A stretch of 6,465 bases of DNA, taken from NCBI GenBank assembly GCA_030446945.1, contig JAUJMI010000222.1, forward strand, positions 1 through 6,465. Reading direction: 5' to 3'. The position numbers were made by a program, and so were the translations under genes. The notes below the pieces were generated by a model that saw nothing but the letters and a program-made list of their open reading frames with translations, was not told the origin of the DNA and searched no databases. Below, in pieces: positions 1-5,992 of this stretch (its first letter is position 1; each line of letters opens with the position of its first letter). The stretch comes from Longimicrobium sp. Its GTDB lineage: Bacteria > Gemmatimonadota > Gemmatimonadetes > Longimicrobiales > Longimicrobiaceae.

Positions 1-86
1 TCCGTTCTCAGGGCGCGCTGCCCCGCACGCCGGGCTTCCGCGACCTGCCGGGCGAGTGCCGGGTCCAGCCGTGTTTCAGTCGCCAC
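1..86 (-). CDS. Partial ORF overlapping the DUF4160 gene; probable DUF2442-type partner (N-terminal 28 residues only)
   Basis: A GTG start at 86 opens a frame that reaches the left window edge without a stop. It reads MATETRLDPALARQVAEARR and then AGQRALRT. A GGAGG Shine-Dalgarno (minus strand, complement of 94-98) lies 7 nt before the GTG, which is the main reason for choosing this start. The frame differs from that of the DUF4160 gene and overlaps its last 79 bp. DUF4160 genes are commonly followed by a DUF2442 gene, and an Ala/Arg/Glu-rich helical N-terminus before the conserved domain fits longer DUF2442 proteins. The conserved domain itself is outside the window, so the family name is inference from context. 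Translation is probably coupled to the upstream gene. Confidence 0.6.
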   Translation of the reverse strand, partial: MATETRLDPALARQVAEARRAGQRALRT

Positions 87-322
87 GGTACTTCCTCCAT
101 GCATCCAGGAATGCCGTTCTGGTTCTCCCGCACCATATCAAGGGCGCGGAGCACGTCACGCATGCGCATCCGGTACACCTCCCGCACCGTGGGCTCCTCT
201 CCGGGACTTCCGATGGCAATGATCGCGTCGCCGCCCCGGTGAAATACGTGGACGTGCGGCGGGCGGTGGTCCCGCGTGTAGACTTCCACGGCGAAACCGT
301 CGACAGTGTGGATCGTCGGCAT
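8..322 (-). CDS. DUF4160 domain protein, 104 aa
   Basis: The start MPTIHTVDGFAVEVYTRDHR followed by PPHVHVFHRG is the DUF4160 signature: a short beta-rich opening, then an H/N-x-PPHxH segment. The rest (acidic GEEPTVREVY, then a helical stretch with VLRAL and a Trp near residue 80) also fits, and family members usually end near residue 85-90. The last ~18 residues here are basic, look unconserved and fall in the overlap with the next gene. The reading frame is open upstream of 322 to about 739, but that part looks non-coding, and MPTI is the usual family start. No good Shine-Dalgarno precedes it, only CAGG directly before the ATG. DUF4160 proteins have no firmly established function. They often pair with DUF2442 proteins and have been discussed as toxin-antitoxin-like or phage-associated modules. 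Confidence 0.85.
   Translation of the reverse strand: MPTIHTVDGFAVEVYTRDHRPPHVHVFHRGGDAIIAIGSPGEEPTVREVYRMRMRDVLRALDMVRENQNGIPGCMEEVPWRLKHGWTRHSPGRSRKPGVRGSAP
94..98 (-). promoter_or_regulatory. Shine-Dalgarno inside the DUF4160 gene for the overlapping downstream gene
   Basis: GGAGG on the minus strand, 7 nt before the GTG at 86, lies wholly inside DUF4160 coding sequence. It matches the anti-SD core exactly and decides the start of the downstream frame. It implies translation of the partner from the same mRNA. Confidence 0.6.
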
Positions 323-669
323 CCTGAGTCTAACCGATCGGGTTAGGTTTTGGAACTCGGCCGCTGGGTTCGTGGAGGTAGGGCGAGTTCGTCCGAGCGG
401 CGAAGGTATTCTGCCGGGGAATGGCGGACCAGATCGAGACGTGGATTGCACGCAGATCAGTTCGGCGGATGGCGCAGACTGATCCGCAGCGGGCCGGAAA
501 GCACCGATTCGCCTCCTTTTGCTTGCTGATCGAGGGGGGCGCCGTGGTGGGCGAGCTGGCGGCGCGCCTTCCCCCGTTCGCTGGTCGAGGGCACCCTGGC
601 GGGGGGCGGCGAGGTGGTGGCCGTCTGCGCCGATCTGCCGCCGGGGCGCGGGCGGCACGCGCCGGACTG
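323..669. other. 347-bp stretch without a convincing gene
   Basis: This lies between the exported-protein gene and the DUF4160 gene, both on the minus strand. It holds the inverted repeat at 330-346 and a 7-bp inverted repeat (GATCAGT at 455-461, ACTGATC at 478-484). On the plus strand a frame starts at ATG 421 (MADQIETWIARRSV...). It seems to shift near 571-580 into another frame reading LVEGTLAGGGEVVAVCADLP, which remains open past 669. That could be a decayed gene, but I recognise no family and there is no Shine-Dalgarno before 421. No T-rich terminator hairpin is visible after the gene ending at 670. Confidence 0.4.
330..346. repeat. Inverted repeat just upstream of the DUF4160 start
   Basis: CTAACC and GGTTAG form 6-bp perfect arms around GATCG, centred about 16 bp before the DUF4160 ATG. 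Its position in the leader or promoter region would suit an operator or a small 5' hairpin that reduces ribosome access. Nothing in the sequence tells these apart, and a chance repeat is possible. Confidence 0.35.
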
Positions 670-1098
670 TCAGTCGGCCCAGATTGCACTGAGCAGTGCG
701 CCCGGTATCGCAAGTGCCACACACCACCCCCCGGCCCACGCGACGCGCTGAGCCCCTTCAAGGCTGGAATTCCTGTAGGCGAGAATCCCGCCCACGGCGC
801 ATCCGATGGCCGCTCCGATCTTCACGCCGCGCGAAGCCGAGACCATCCGGCCCCTCCCCACACGATCCGCTACGTCCAGGTGACGTGAGGAGTTGCCCCC
901 CAGGCCGTCCGGCAGGAGGTGAGGCTGCTGCATACGCGCAGCAAAATGTTCAGTCCCGAGACGCGGCCCCGGCAACGGCGGCGTTTGGTCCCCCGGCGCC
1001 TGCTGTGCGGCGAGCCCCGAGTGAACCGAAAGGATGGCTGCGGCGAAGAGCGCCATCCGCACAAATGTAAGTAGCCTCAGCTGCGCCGCCACTCGCAT
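670..1098 (-). CDS. Small exported or membrane protein with a C-terminal glycine-rich membrane hairpin, 142 aa
   Basis: I do not recognise the family. The ATG at 1098 has AGGAG 5 nt upstream, and the protein then opens with a signal-peptide-like stretch: basic residues to about 14, hydrophobic MALFAAAILSVHSGLAAQ to about 32, with likely cleavage after the LAA. A longer start at 1170 would add 24 unlikely residues. Residues 35-90 are Pro/Gly-rich and probably unstructured. Residues 91-109 (GVKIGAAIGCAVGGILAYR) and 119-140 (Trp/Gly/Ala/Leu-rich, with GGWCVALAIPGALLSAIW) look like two membrane helices with glycine-zipper spacing. It likely sits in the cell envelope. It is preceded, 37 bp upstream on the same strand, by a fragment of a probable beta-propeller gene, so it may once have been second in an operon. 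It appears intact. Confidence 0.65.
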   Translation of the reverse strand: MRVAAQLRLLTFVRMALFAAAILSVHSGLAAQQAPGDQTPPLPGPRLGTEHFAARMQQPHLLPDGLGGNSSRHLDVADRVGRGRMVSASRGVKIGAAIGCAVGGILAYRNSSLEGAQRVAWAGGWCVALAIPGALLSAIWAD

Positions 1099-1135
1099 TC
1101 GAGCTCCTGGATCTAGTGAGGGGTGACGTACGCCA

Positions 1136-1312
1136 TCATTCACACCGGTAGCCATACACCGCGTGCTCACTCATCACGAATGCACGGCTGCCGTCCGATA
1201 CCACTTCGGAGAAAACCTCCGTCCCCTTGAACCGAGAAAGCACTTTCCCGGACGCTCGATCCAAGACTGCCAGGCTCATGAAGTTACGGCCCGTACTGAG
1301 CCGCAGGCGCAT
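1136..1312 (-). pseudogene. C-terminal fragment of a probable beta-propeller (PQQ-like) protein
   Basis: In the minus-strand frame ending at TGA 1136-1138, the last ~50 codons read like real protein: FMSLAVLDRASGKVLSRF, then VFSEVVSDGSRAFVMSEHAV and YGYRCE. The pattern LxxLDxxSGKVLxRF...VxSDGxxxFVxSxxxVYGYR resembles one blade of a PQQ/BamB-like propeller, where GxVLWRF is usual; here the W is S. An ATG at 1312 gives 58 codons, but that is too short to be a folded propeller and has no Shine-Dalgarno. Upstream of it the frame becomes Pro/Ala/Arg-rich and unlike protein. I read this as the surviving 3' end of a truncated gene. The family call is tentative. Confidence 0.5.
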
Positions 1313-1428
1313 CGCTGCCGCTGGATGAGGGGGCGCGCGGTGCGCATTGAGAGCTGGGACGTGGGGGCCAACCGAAGGAACTGCGGGTGGAGCGCGCCTC
1401 CGTGACCTGTGGCAGGGGGGGCACGAGC

Positions 1429-1610
1429 TCAGGGTCGTCCGCGTGCCCGTTCCGGGTTCTGCGCCGCATCGCCGGTTACGTAAGCCCGAACCTCGGGAGC
1501 TGGTGCGGACGGGGTGGTCGGGTTCAGTATAGCTGGAGACAGGCGGCCAGCACTGAGATGCCTATCCAGCATAGTGCCCCGCGATGACTCCCGAACATAG
1601 GCCACGGCAT
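1429..1610 (-). pseudogene. Frameshifted lipoprotein gene, decayed paralogue of the gene at 5959-6273
   Basis: The ATG at 1610 opens MPWPMFGSHRGALCWIGISV then LAAC, a signal peptide with lipobox. This closely matches the start of the intact paralogue (MPLPTFGTCRGALCWIGISV). After LAAC the frame runs LQLY and hits TGA at 1524-1526. The paralogue's continuation (LNPTTPFAPAPEIRAYVTG) is present in another frame as LNPTTPSAPAPEVRAYVTG and ends at 1429. One missing base near 1528-1535 explains the break. A second frame change after the DAAQ motif seems needed to reach ELVPPLPQVTE, which resembles RLVSTTPPVQTGE in the paralogue. At best it makes a 28-residue peptide. Confidence 0.8.
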
Positions 1611-1803
1611 TCTGACCCTGGAAGCATGCGAGGGGAAAGAGTTCCCCCGACGAATGACGCAAACGAGTGGTAGGTTCAAACTTCGTGGCGGTACTCCGCG
1701 AATGCAAACCTCCGCGCCAACCGCGAGCGCCAGGAGATAGCGCGTCTCTTGGCCGCCACCCTCGAATCGTCGCTGGCCCGGTGAGGTGCGCGGCGCCGCC
1801 GAT
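1459..1803. repeat. Direct repeat, copy 1 (partner at 6121-6465)
   Basis: About 345 bp align base for base with 6121-6465 at a nearly constant offset of 4662-4663. The lipoprotein signal-peptide part is nearly identical, with an unbroken match of about 35 bp around 1541-1576. The rest is visibly diverged. The unit spans the 5' half of a minus-strand lipoprotein gene, its leader, and the start of a plus-strand helicase-nuclease remnant. It has no terminal inverted repeats and no transposase, so it is not an obvious insertion sequence. Confidence 0.9.
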
Positions 1804-2231
1804 GTACATCGCGGGGCCTCCTTCTATCTCCCCTCCGCGGCGAAGACGGGAGCGAGGTGTCGATGCTGCACGGCGTCGCGGACCTCCTCTTCCGCGACGG
1901 CGAAGGTGCCTGGCACCTGGTGGACTGGAAGGCGTCGGGCATGCATCGCGCGGAAAAGGTGGAGCGCTACACGCCGCAGCTCCAGCTATACGCGGCGGCG
2001 GTGGCGCACCTGCGCGACGGGGGCCCGGTGTCCTCCGCCCGCATCCACCTCCTGAACGAGGGCGAGAGCGTCGCTATCCCAGTCGCCGCCGGCGTGCTGG
2101 ACGAGGTCCGCCGCGCCGCCCTCGTCGCCGTCCGGCGCATCGGGGCCGGCGACTTCGCGACGGAGGCCGGGCCCAAGTGCCTGGCGTGCGGGTACCGGCG
2201 CGGGGGGTGGCGCCCGGTCGGCCTCACGTAA
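1698..2231 (+). pseudogene. 3' remnant of an AddA/UvrD-type helicase-nuclease (RecB-family nuclease domain)
   Basis: Three successive frames make one protein segment. Frame one (1698-1784) reads ANANLRANRERQEIARLLAA then TLESSLAR, ending in TGA. Frame two (from about 1786) reads VRGAADVHRGASFYLP, which fits the AddA pattern hREaPFyLP. Frame three (from about 1840 to TAA at 2229-2231) reads GEDGSEVSMLHGVADLLFRD, LVDWKAS, QLQLY and KCLACGYRRGGW. GVADLL...LVDWK is the PD-(D/E)xK catalytic core, and QLQLY is the QxxxY motif of RecB-type nucleases. In AddAB-like enzymes this domain trims DNA ends at double-strand breaks. All helicase motifs are missing and there are two frameshifts. An open piece from GTG 1857 (124 aa) would contain the nuclease core, but it has no clear Shine-Dalgarno and lacks the domain's first strand. 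I infer a non-functional remnant. Confidence 0.75.
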
Positions 2232-2253
2232 CCGCGCAGCGAGTCTCCCCAGC

Positions 2254-4689
2254 TCAGGTTGACACAGCGCCAACGTCGCTGTGTGCAGCTCCTGGAAGTC
2301 GGAAGCGCGCGACCAGCGATTGGAGCCGCTGCACCTCCTGCACCATCTCCTGGGCGAGCATCGACATCTGCTCCGTCGATGCCGTCTGCTCCTGCGTAGC
2401 GGCGCCCACCTCGGCTGCAGTGACCACATTCTCGCCGATCAGCCGCTCGATGGCGGTGACCTGCGCATCCACCTCACCCACCATCGCGCGCTCGCGCACC
2501 ACGCGCTCGGAAACCCGCTGCATCTGCGCGTTGATCCGCTCGACCACTTCGATGATGGAGCGAAACGCCTCGCGCGACTCGGTGGAGATCCGTTCCACGC
2601 CTTCCACGCGCTCCCCGCCCGTGCGCATCGAAGCGACCACACGGTCGATGCGGCGCGAGACGTCCCGGATCAGCTCGCTCGCCCGCCCGGCCGCGGCGTC
2701 GCTCCCTTCCGCCAGCTTGCGCACCTCGTCGGCCACCACCGCGAATCCCCGGCCGTGCTCGCCCGCGCGCGCCGCCTCGATGGCGGCGTTCAGCGCCAGG
2801 AGATTCGTCTGGTCCGCGATGCTGCGAATCGTCTGCACCACATCCTCGATGTGCCGGGTGGCCCCGATCAGTTCGGTGTTGGCCGAAGCAGATTCCCGCA
2901 CCACCTCGCGAATCTCCAGGAGGGCGTCGCCGGCCAGCCCGATCTCACCCCGGTTTCGCTCCGCGAGGCGGACCACCTCTGTGGCCTCGCGGGCGACGTC
3001 CAGCATCTGCTCCGCGATTTCCGCGTTGAGCTCGGCGAGGCCGGAGGTCAGCCGGTGAAGCGCTTCCGCCTGCGAGCGCTCGCGGTCCAGCCGTTCCACC
3101 GCGCCGGCCATGCTGTGCGCCACCGAGCTGGAGGAGGCGGCGAGTTCCTCGCCCGACACGGCGACCTGTGCTGCCCCGTCCGCCACGGCGTGGGTCGCGC
3201 GGGCAGTGGTGCCCACCAGCCCCACCATGTTGTCGACGAACCGGTTGAAGTTGATGGCGAGCCCGGCGATCTCGCGGTCGCCGCCCACGGGAAGGCGCTC
3301 CGAAAGGTCGGCATCTCCTTCGGCAATCCGGCCGATCGCGTGGCCCACGCGGGTGAGCGGCCAAACCAGGCCGCGCTCGGCGTAGCGGCGGAGGAGGAAG
3401 AGGAGGACGCCGAAGAGCGCCAGCGTAGTGAGCCCGAGCAGCAGGGTCAGCCCCTGGACATCACGGCTGATGGCGCCGAGGTCAAGCCCGAGGTGCAGCT
3501 CCCCCACCGCGTCCCCGGTCACGCCTTGGATCGGGAGCCGGACATCCCGTACCCGCAGCCCCCCTCCATCGGCCCGGGACCACCGGCGCTCGACCGCACC
3601 CGGCCGCGCGATAACGTCGCGCTCGATCTGCGGCCCCATGCTCTGGACGCGCTCGCTGAACCTCGATAGGATCTTTCGACGCTGCGTGCCGCGCAGCTCC
3701 AGCAGCGTGGCGTAGGCGAGGTCGGGGTTTTCCGCCATCAGCCGTTCGAGAGAGGCCGCGGTAGTGGGGCTGAACCGGAGCGTCTCCCCGCGCCGGAGCA
3801 CGTCCTCCAGTCCCAGGATGATCCCACGGCCAAAGGCCTGTTGAGCCCGGACGATGGCCGAGGTGTAGCGCTCGATGAAGACACTCACCACCAGGATCGA
3901 CAGCAGCAGGAAGACCGAGGCCACGGCCACGGTGAACAGGGCGCTCAGGCGTGCCGCGACCGACAGCTCCTCTCCGCCGAAGTGCGCACGGGCGAAAACC
4001 GACAGCCCCCACAGGGCGCCGATCACCGGGAACGCAAACACCAGAACCGCCGGGCCGATCGCCGCGACGCCGAACATGAGGGGGAGGACGACGAAGAGGG
4101 TGAGGGCGACGCTCCCCCCCACGTCGCCCAGTAGCACCATGTACGCGTTCAGACCTTCACGTCCCGACTCTAGCGCGACGTAGGCCAGGATCAGCGCGTC
4201 GTTGACGGCCACGTACGCCGCGGTGGCGAGCACGGCCGCGAGCACGTAGCGCACCGCGAACGCTCCGTCGCCGAGCGCCCGGGCCGGCACCTCGGCGCCG
4301 AAATCCAGTCCCGCGATCATCGCGTATACACCGGTGAACACACCAGTGCAGACGATGAACTGCGCGGCGGTGTACGCGATGCGCAGCGGCGGCCGCCGCC
4401 GCCGAACCGCGGACCAGATGCTCGACACCGCCACCACCACGGCCGCTGCGCCGGGGCCCGCCAGCAGCAGCGCGAGCACGACGGCCGCGATCTCGGGGCT
4501 CAGGGTGATCCCCCCTCCGAGCGGGATCTCAATGGAACCGAGCACCAGCGCGAAGAGGGTGCAGAGGAGCGCCACTTGCACCACCGTCTGCGACACCGGA
4601 ACCGGCCACGCCACAAAGGTGGCAAAGAGTACACCGCCGGTCAGCAGCACGAGAACGGCGAGCGCGCGAAGGCTATGAAACCGGTTCAT
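2254..4689 (-). CDS. Methyl-accepting chemotaxis protein with a multi-pass sensory membrane domain, 811 aa
   Basis: Residues 1-240 hold about seven hydrophobic segments (roughly 8-28, 35-52, 64-92, 103-126, 145-170, 186-210, 211-232). The segment with [20 protein letters not shown] resembles the MASE-type sensory domains seen on HD-GYP and GGDEF proteins. Another helix at 250-272 leads to an extracytoplasmic domain of ~140 residues (273-412), then a helix at 413-433, HAMP (434-490) and the signalling coiled coil (520-795). The kinase-contact tip [20 protein letters not shown] is at 627-646, followed by [24 protein letters not shown] near 767-775 is a typical methylation-helix sequence. It would signal through CheA/CheW, though no che genes are nearby. 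No CheR-binding pentapeptide is visible at the C-terminus. ATG 4689 is preferred over an upstream TTG at 4758 because the hydrophobic N-terminus begins there. It lacks a clear Shine-Dalgarno. Confidence 0.93.
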   Translation of the reverse strand: MNRFHSLRALAVLVLLTGGVLFATFVAWPVPVSQTVVQVALLCTLFALVLGSIEIPLGGGITLSPEIAAVVLALLLAGPGAAAVVVAVSSIWSAVRRRRPPLRIAYTAAQFIVCTGVFTGVYAMIAGLDFGAEVPARALGDGAFAVRYVLAAVLATAAYVAVNDALILAYVALESGREGLNAYMVLLGDVGGSVALTLFVVLPLMFGVAAIGPAVLVFAFPVIGALWGLSVFARAHFGGEELSVAARLSALFTVAVASVFLLLSILVVSVFIERYTSAIVRAQQAFGRGIILGLEDVLRRGETLRFSPTTAASLERLMAENPDLAYATLLELRGTQRRKILSRFSERVQSMGPQIERDVIARPGAVERRWSRADGGGLRVRDVRLPIQGVTGDAVGELHLGLDLGAISRDVQGLTLLLGLTTLALFGVLLFLLRRYAERGLVWPLTRVGHAIGRIAEGDADLSERLPVGGDREIAGLAINFNRFVDNMVGLVGTTARATHAVADGAAQVAVSGEELAASSSSVAHSMAGAVERLDRERSQAEALHRLTSGLAELNAEIAEQMLDVAREATEVVRLAERNRGEIGLAGDALLEIREVVRESASANTELIGATRHIEDVVQTIRSIADQTNLLALNAAIEAARAGEHGRGFAVVADEVRKLAEGSDAAAGRASELIRDVSRRIDRVVASMRTGGERVEGVERISTESREAFRSIIEVVERINAQMQRVSERVVRERAMVGEVDAQVTAIERLIGENVVTAAEVGAATQEQTASTEQMSMLAQEMVQEVQRLQSLVARFRLPGAAHSDVGAVST

Positions 4690-4715
4690 CGTCCGGACGG
4701 CGGAGGAGATGGTTC

Positions 4716-5084
4716 GTGGGGTGGATGAGAATAGACCGGTTGCGCCGGCGGAGGTCAAGCGGGTGGGTGATCCGCGCTGCGCTACTCGGGGTGTTGATGC
4801 TCCCGGCGTGCGGGCGCGGCCCGGAACGGCGGCCCCGGGCGCATGCCGTCGCCATCCGCGCCTTCCAGTACTCCCCCGATACGCTCACGGCCGGCGTGGG
4901 GGACACCGTCGTTTGGGAGAACCGCGATGTCGTCCGCCATTCGGCGACGCACCGCGCCGGGCGGCTGGACACGGGAACCATCGGCGCCGGCGCGTCCGGA
5001 AAATGGGTGGCGGCGCAGAAAGGGACGTACGCGTACGGCTGTGTATTTCACCCTGGCATGCGGGGGTGGCTGATGGTACGTTAG
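4716..5084 (+). CDS. Cupredoxin (amicyanin/plastocyanin-like) lipoprotein, 122 aa
   Basis: A GTG start at 4716 is supported by GGAGG at 4702-4706 (9 nt) or GGAG at 4705-4708 (7 nt). The N-terminus is basic ([13 protein letters not shown]), then hydrophobic ([15 protein letters not shown]), giving a lipobox Cys at residue 32; Pro at -2 is unusual. Residues 43-122 form a one-domain cupredoxin: [20 protein letters not shown], then RHSAT with the first ligand His75, and [13 protein letters not shown] with Cys109, His112 and Met115. The C-x2-H-x2-M loop is the short amicyanin type, so a type 1 blue-copper electron-transfer site is complete. It is likely a membrane-anchored electron carrier on the outer side of the cytoplasmic membrane or in the outer membrane. 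Its redox partner is not in the window. It is divergent from the chemoreceptor and upstream of the DUF4142 gene. Confidence 0.9.
   Translation: MGWMRIDRLRRRRSSGWVIRAALLGVLMLPACGRGPERRPRAHAVAIRAFQYSPDTLTAGVGDTVVWENRDVVRHSATHRAGRLDTGTIGAGASGKWVAAQKGTYAYGCVFHPGMRGWLMVR
4728..4758 (-). promoter_or_regulatory. Possible sigma70-like promoter for the chemoreceptor, inside the cupredoxin coding region
   Basis: On the minus strand, TTGACC (4758-4753) matches the -35 consensus at 5 of 6 positions. It is followed 17-19 bp later by TCTATT (4735-4730) or TATTCT (4733-4728), each matching the -10 consensus at 4 of 6. Transcription would start near 4720 and leave a leader of about 30 nt before ATG 4689. 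With only 26 bp between the two divergent start codons, a promoter inside the neighbouring gene is expected, but this match is modest. Confidence 0.3.
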
Positions 5085-5192
5085 CCGGGACTGGACGCCT
5101 CCTGCCGCGGAGCCGGCCCGCATGCGAGCTTTTCACGCCAGGCGGCCCACGTTGCACCCACTGCCGGCGCTTTGAAAGAGCCCGGAGGTTCG

Positions 5193-5212
5193 GATCGGCC
5201 GGCCGGCCGATC
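5193..5212. promoter_or_regulatory. Perfect 20-bp palindrome upstream of the DUF4142 gene
   Basis: GATCGGCCGG joined to CCGGCCGATC is a perfect 20-bp palindrome ending 35 bp before the DUF4142 ATG. As RNA it could fold into an 8-bp stem with a GGCC loop, followed by UCUCGCUGUUUC, a poor U-tract. It could be an operator for the DUF4142 gene, a leader hairpin, or a weak terminator for the cupredoxin gene. Its perfection favours a real role, though GGCC runs arise easily in such GC-rich DNA. Confidence 0.45.
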
Positions 5213-5247
5213 TCGCTGTTTCACAATTCCGATGGAGCTTCGCTGCG

Positions 5248-5862
5248 ATGAAGAAGATCCTGGTGTACCTCACCGCCCTTTCGCTGCTTTCCGCCTGCAG
5301 CCAGAACGATGCGGACCAGAACGCGGCGGACACAACGGCAACCGATACCGCCGTCGCAGCGGCGCCAGCGGCGGCACCGGCGGCCGGCACAAACGCGGGC
5401 ACCCCGGCGGTCACCGACCCGCAGATCGCAGCGATCGTGGTGGCGGCGAACGACGCGGACATCAAGTGGGCGAAGCTCGCCCTGGAGAAGTCCCAGAATC
5501 CCAAGGTCCGGGAGTTTGCCGAGGCGATGGTGAACGACCATGGCGGCGTCAACAAGAGCGCCGTGGAGCTCGTGACAAGGCTCGGTGTGACCCCCGAGCC
5601 CAACCCGACGAGCCAGCAACTCGTTCAGGGCGGCGACCAGATGCACTCGACGCTCAACGGAATGACCGGGGCCGAGTTCGACAAGGCGTACATCAACAAC
5701 GAGGTCGCCTACCACAAGAGCGTCCTGAACGCCGTGGACAGCACGCTCATTCCGAACGCTCAGAACGCGGAGCTCAAGGAGCTGCTGGTGAGTGTGCGGC
5801 CGGCCTTTGTCAACCACCTCGCGGTCGCCCAAGGAATTCAGGGATCGCTCGGCGGCCAATAG
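5248..5862 (+). CDS. DUF4142 domain lipoprotein, 204 aa
   Basis: ATG 5248 has GGAG at 5234-5237, 10 nt upstream. The signal peptide MKKILVYLTALSLLSAC is followed by a lipobox Cys at residue 17, then an Ala/Thr/Pro-rich low-complexity linker (about 18-54). The DUF4142 domain runs from about 56 to 200. It is helical and ferritin-like in predicted fold, with DPQIAAIVVAANDADIKWAK, NPKVREFAEAMVNDHGGVNK and YINNEVAYHKSVLNAVD. The repeated His/Glu/Asp in helices (MVNDH, VAYHK, FVNHL) are as in the family. The function is not firmly established: members are envelope proteins, often near stress or oxidative genes. It follows the cupredoxin gene on the same strand with 163 bp between, including a palindrome, so separate transcription is plausible. 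It appears intact. Confidence 0.92.
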   Translation: MKKILVYLTALSLLSACSQNDADQNAADTTATDTAVAAAPAAAPAAGTNAGTPAVTDPQIAAIVVAANDADIKWAKLALEKSQNPKVREFAEAMVNDHGGVNKSAVELVTRLGVTPEPNPTSQQLVQGGDQMHSTLNGMTGAEFDKAYINNEVAYHKSVLNAVDSTLIPNAQNAELKELLVSVRPAFVNHLAVAQGIQGSLGGQ

Positions 5863-5910
5863 GCGGCCACTCCAGCACCGCATCGCCTCCCCCATTCTCG
5901 TTTCTACGGA

Positions 5911-5931
5911 CCGGGGGCTGAACGGCCCCGG
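5911..5931. repeat. Short GC-rich hairpin after the DUF4142 gene
   Basis: CCGGGG and CCCCGG pair as a 6-bp stem around a 9-nt loop, about 50 bp after the DUF4142 stop. No T-tract follows. It could contribute to 3'-end formation in this convergent intergenic region, but evidence is only the fold. Confidence 0.25.
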
Positions 5932-5944
5932 CGCCGGAGGATAC

Positions 5945-5992
5945 GCAAAGCCTCTCCCCTACACCTCCTGCACCGCTGGGGAGAGGCTTCGC
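5945..5992. repeat. Long inverted repeat spanning the 3' end of the lipoprotein gene; possible bidirectional terminator or REP-like element
   Basis: Arms 5945-5959 and 5978-5992 match at 14 of 15 positions (AAGCCTCTCCCC against GGGGAGAGGCTT, with a further GC at each end) around an 18-nt loop. The stop codon of the minus-strand lipoprotein gene (5959-5961) sits at the loop edge, and one arm encodes part of its SLSPAV tail. It lies between convergent genes, where a two-way terminator would be expected, but neither side has a proper T-tract. A REP-like dispersed element that has joined the gene's end is an alternative. Confidence 0.5.

Noticed and set aside
323..739. Upstream in-frame extension of the DUF4160 gene
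   Set aside because: The extra residues are Arg/Pro/Ser-rich and unlike protein, and the conserved family begins at MPTI (322).
1099..1170. Longer start for the exported protein
   Set aside because: It adds 24 residues before a good signal peptide, whereas ATG 1098 has AGGAG at suitable spacing.
1459..1803. Insertion sequence or CRISPR-type repeat
   Set aside because: No transposase, no terminal inverted repeats, only two copies, and the repeated DNA is recognisable gene sequence.
1667..3058. Long plus-strand frame of 463 codons
   Set aside because: It crosses three unrelated regions, is very rich in Arg, Ser and Pro, and most of it lies opposite the clear chemoreceptor gene. It is a GC-rich antisense shadow.
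2281..3669. Plus-strand frame of 462 codons opposite the chemoreceptor
   Set aside because: His/Arg/Leu-rich composition typical of the antisense of a high-GC gene, no start signal, and the opposite strand encodes HAMP and the conserved receptor tip.
4690..4758. TTG start for the chemoreceptor at 4758
   Set aside because: It would overlap the cupredoxin start region and add 23 Ser/Thr-rich residues before the first membrane helix.
5133..5603. Minus-strand frame opposite the DUF4142 gene
   Set aside because: Ala-rich antisense of the lipoprotein's low-complexity linker; the plus strand has a signal peptide, a Shine-Dalgarno and a recognised domain.
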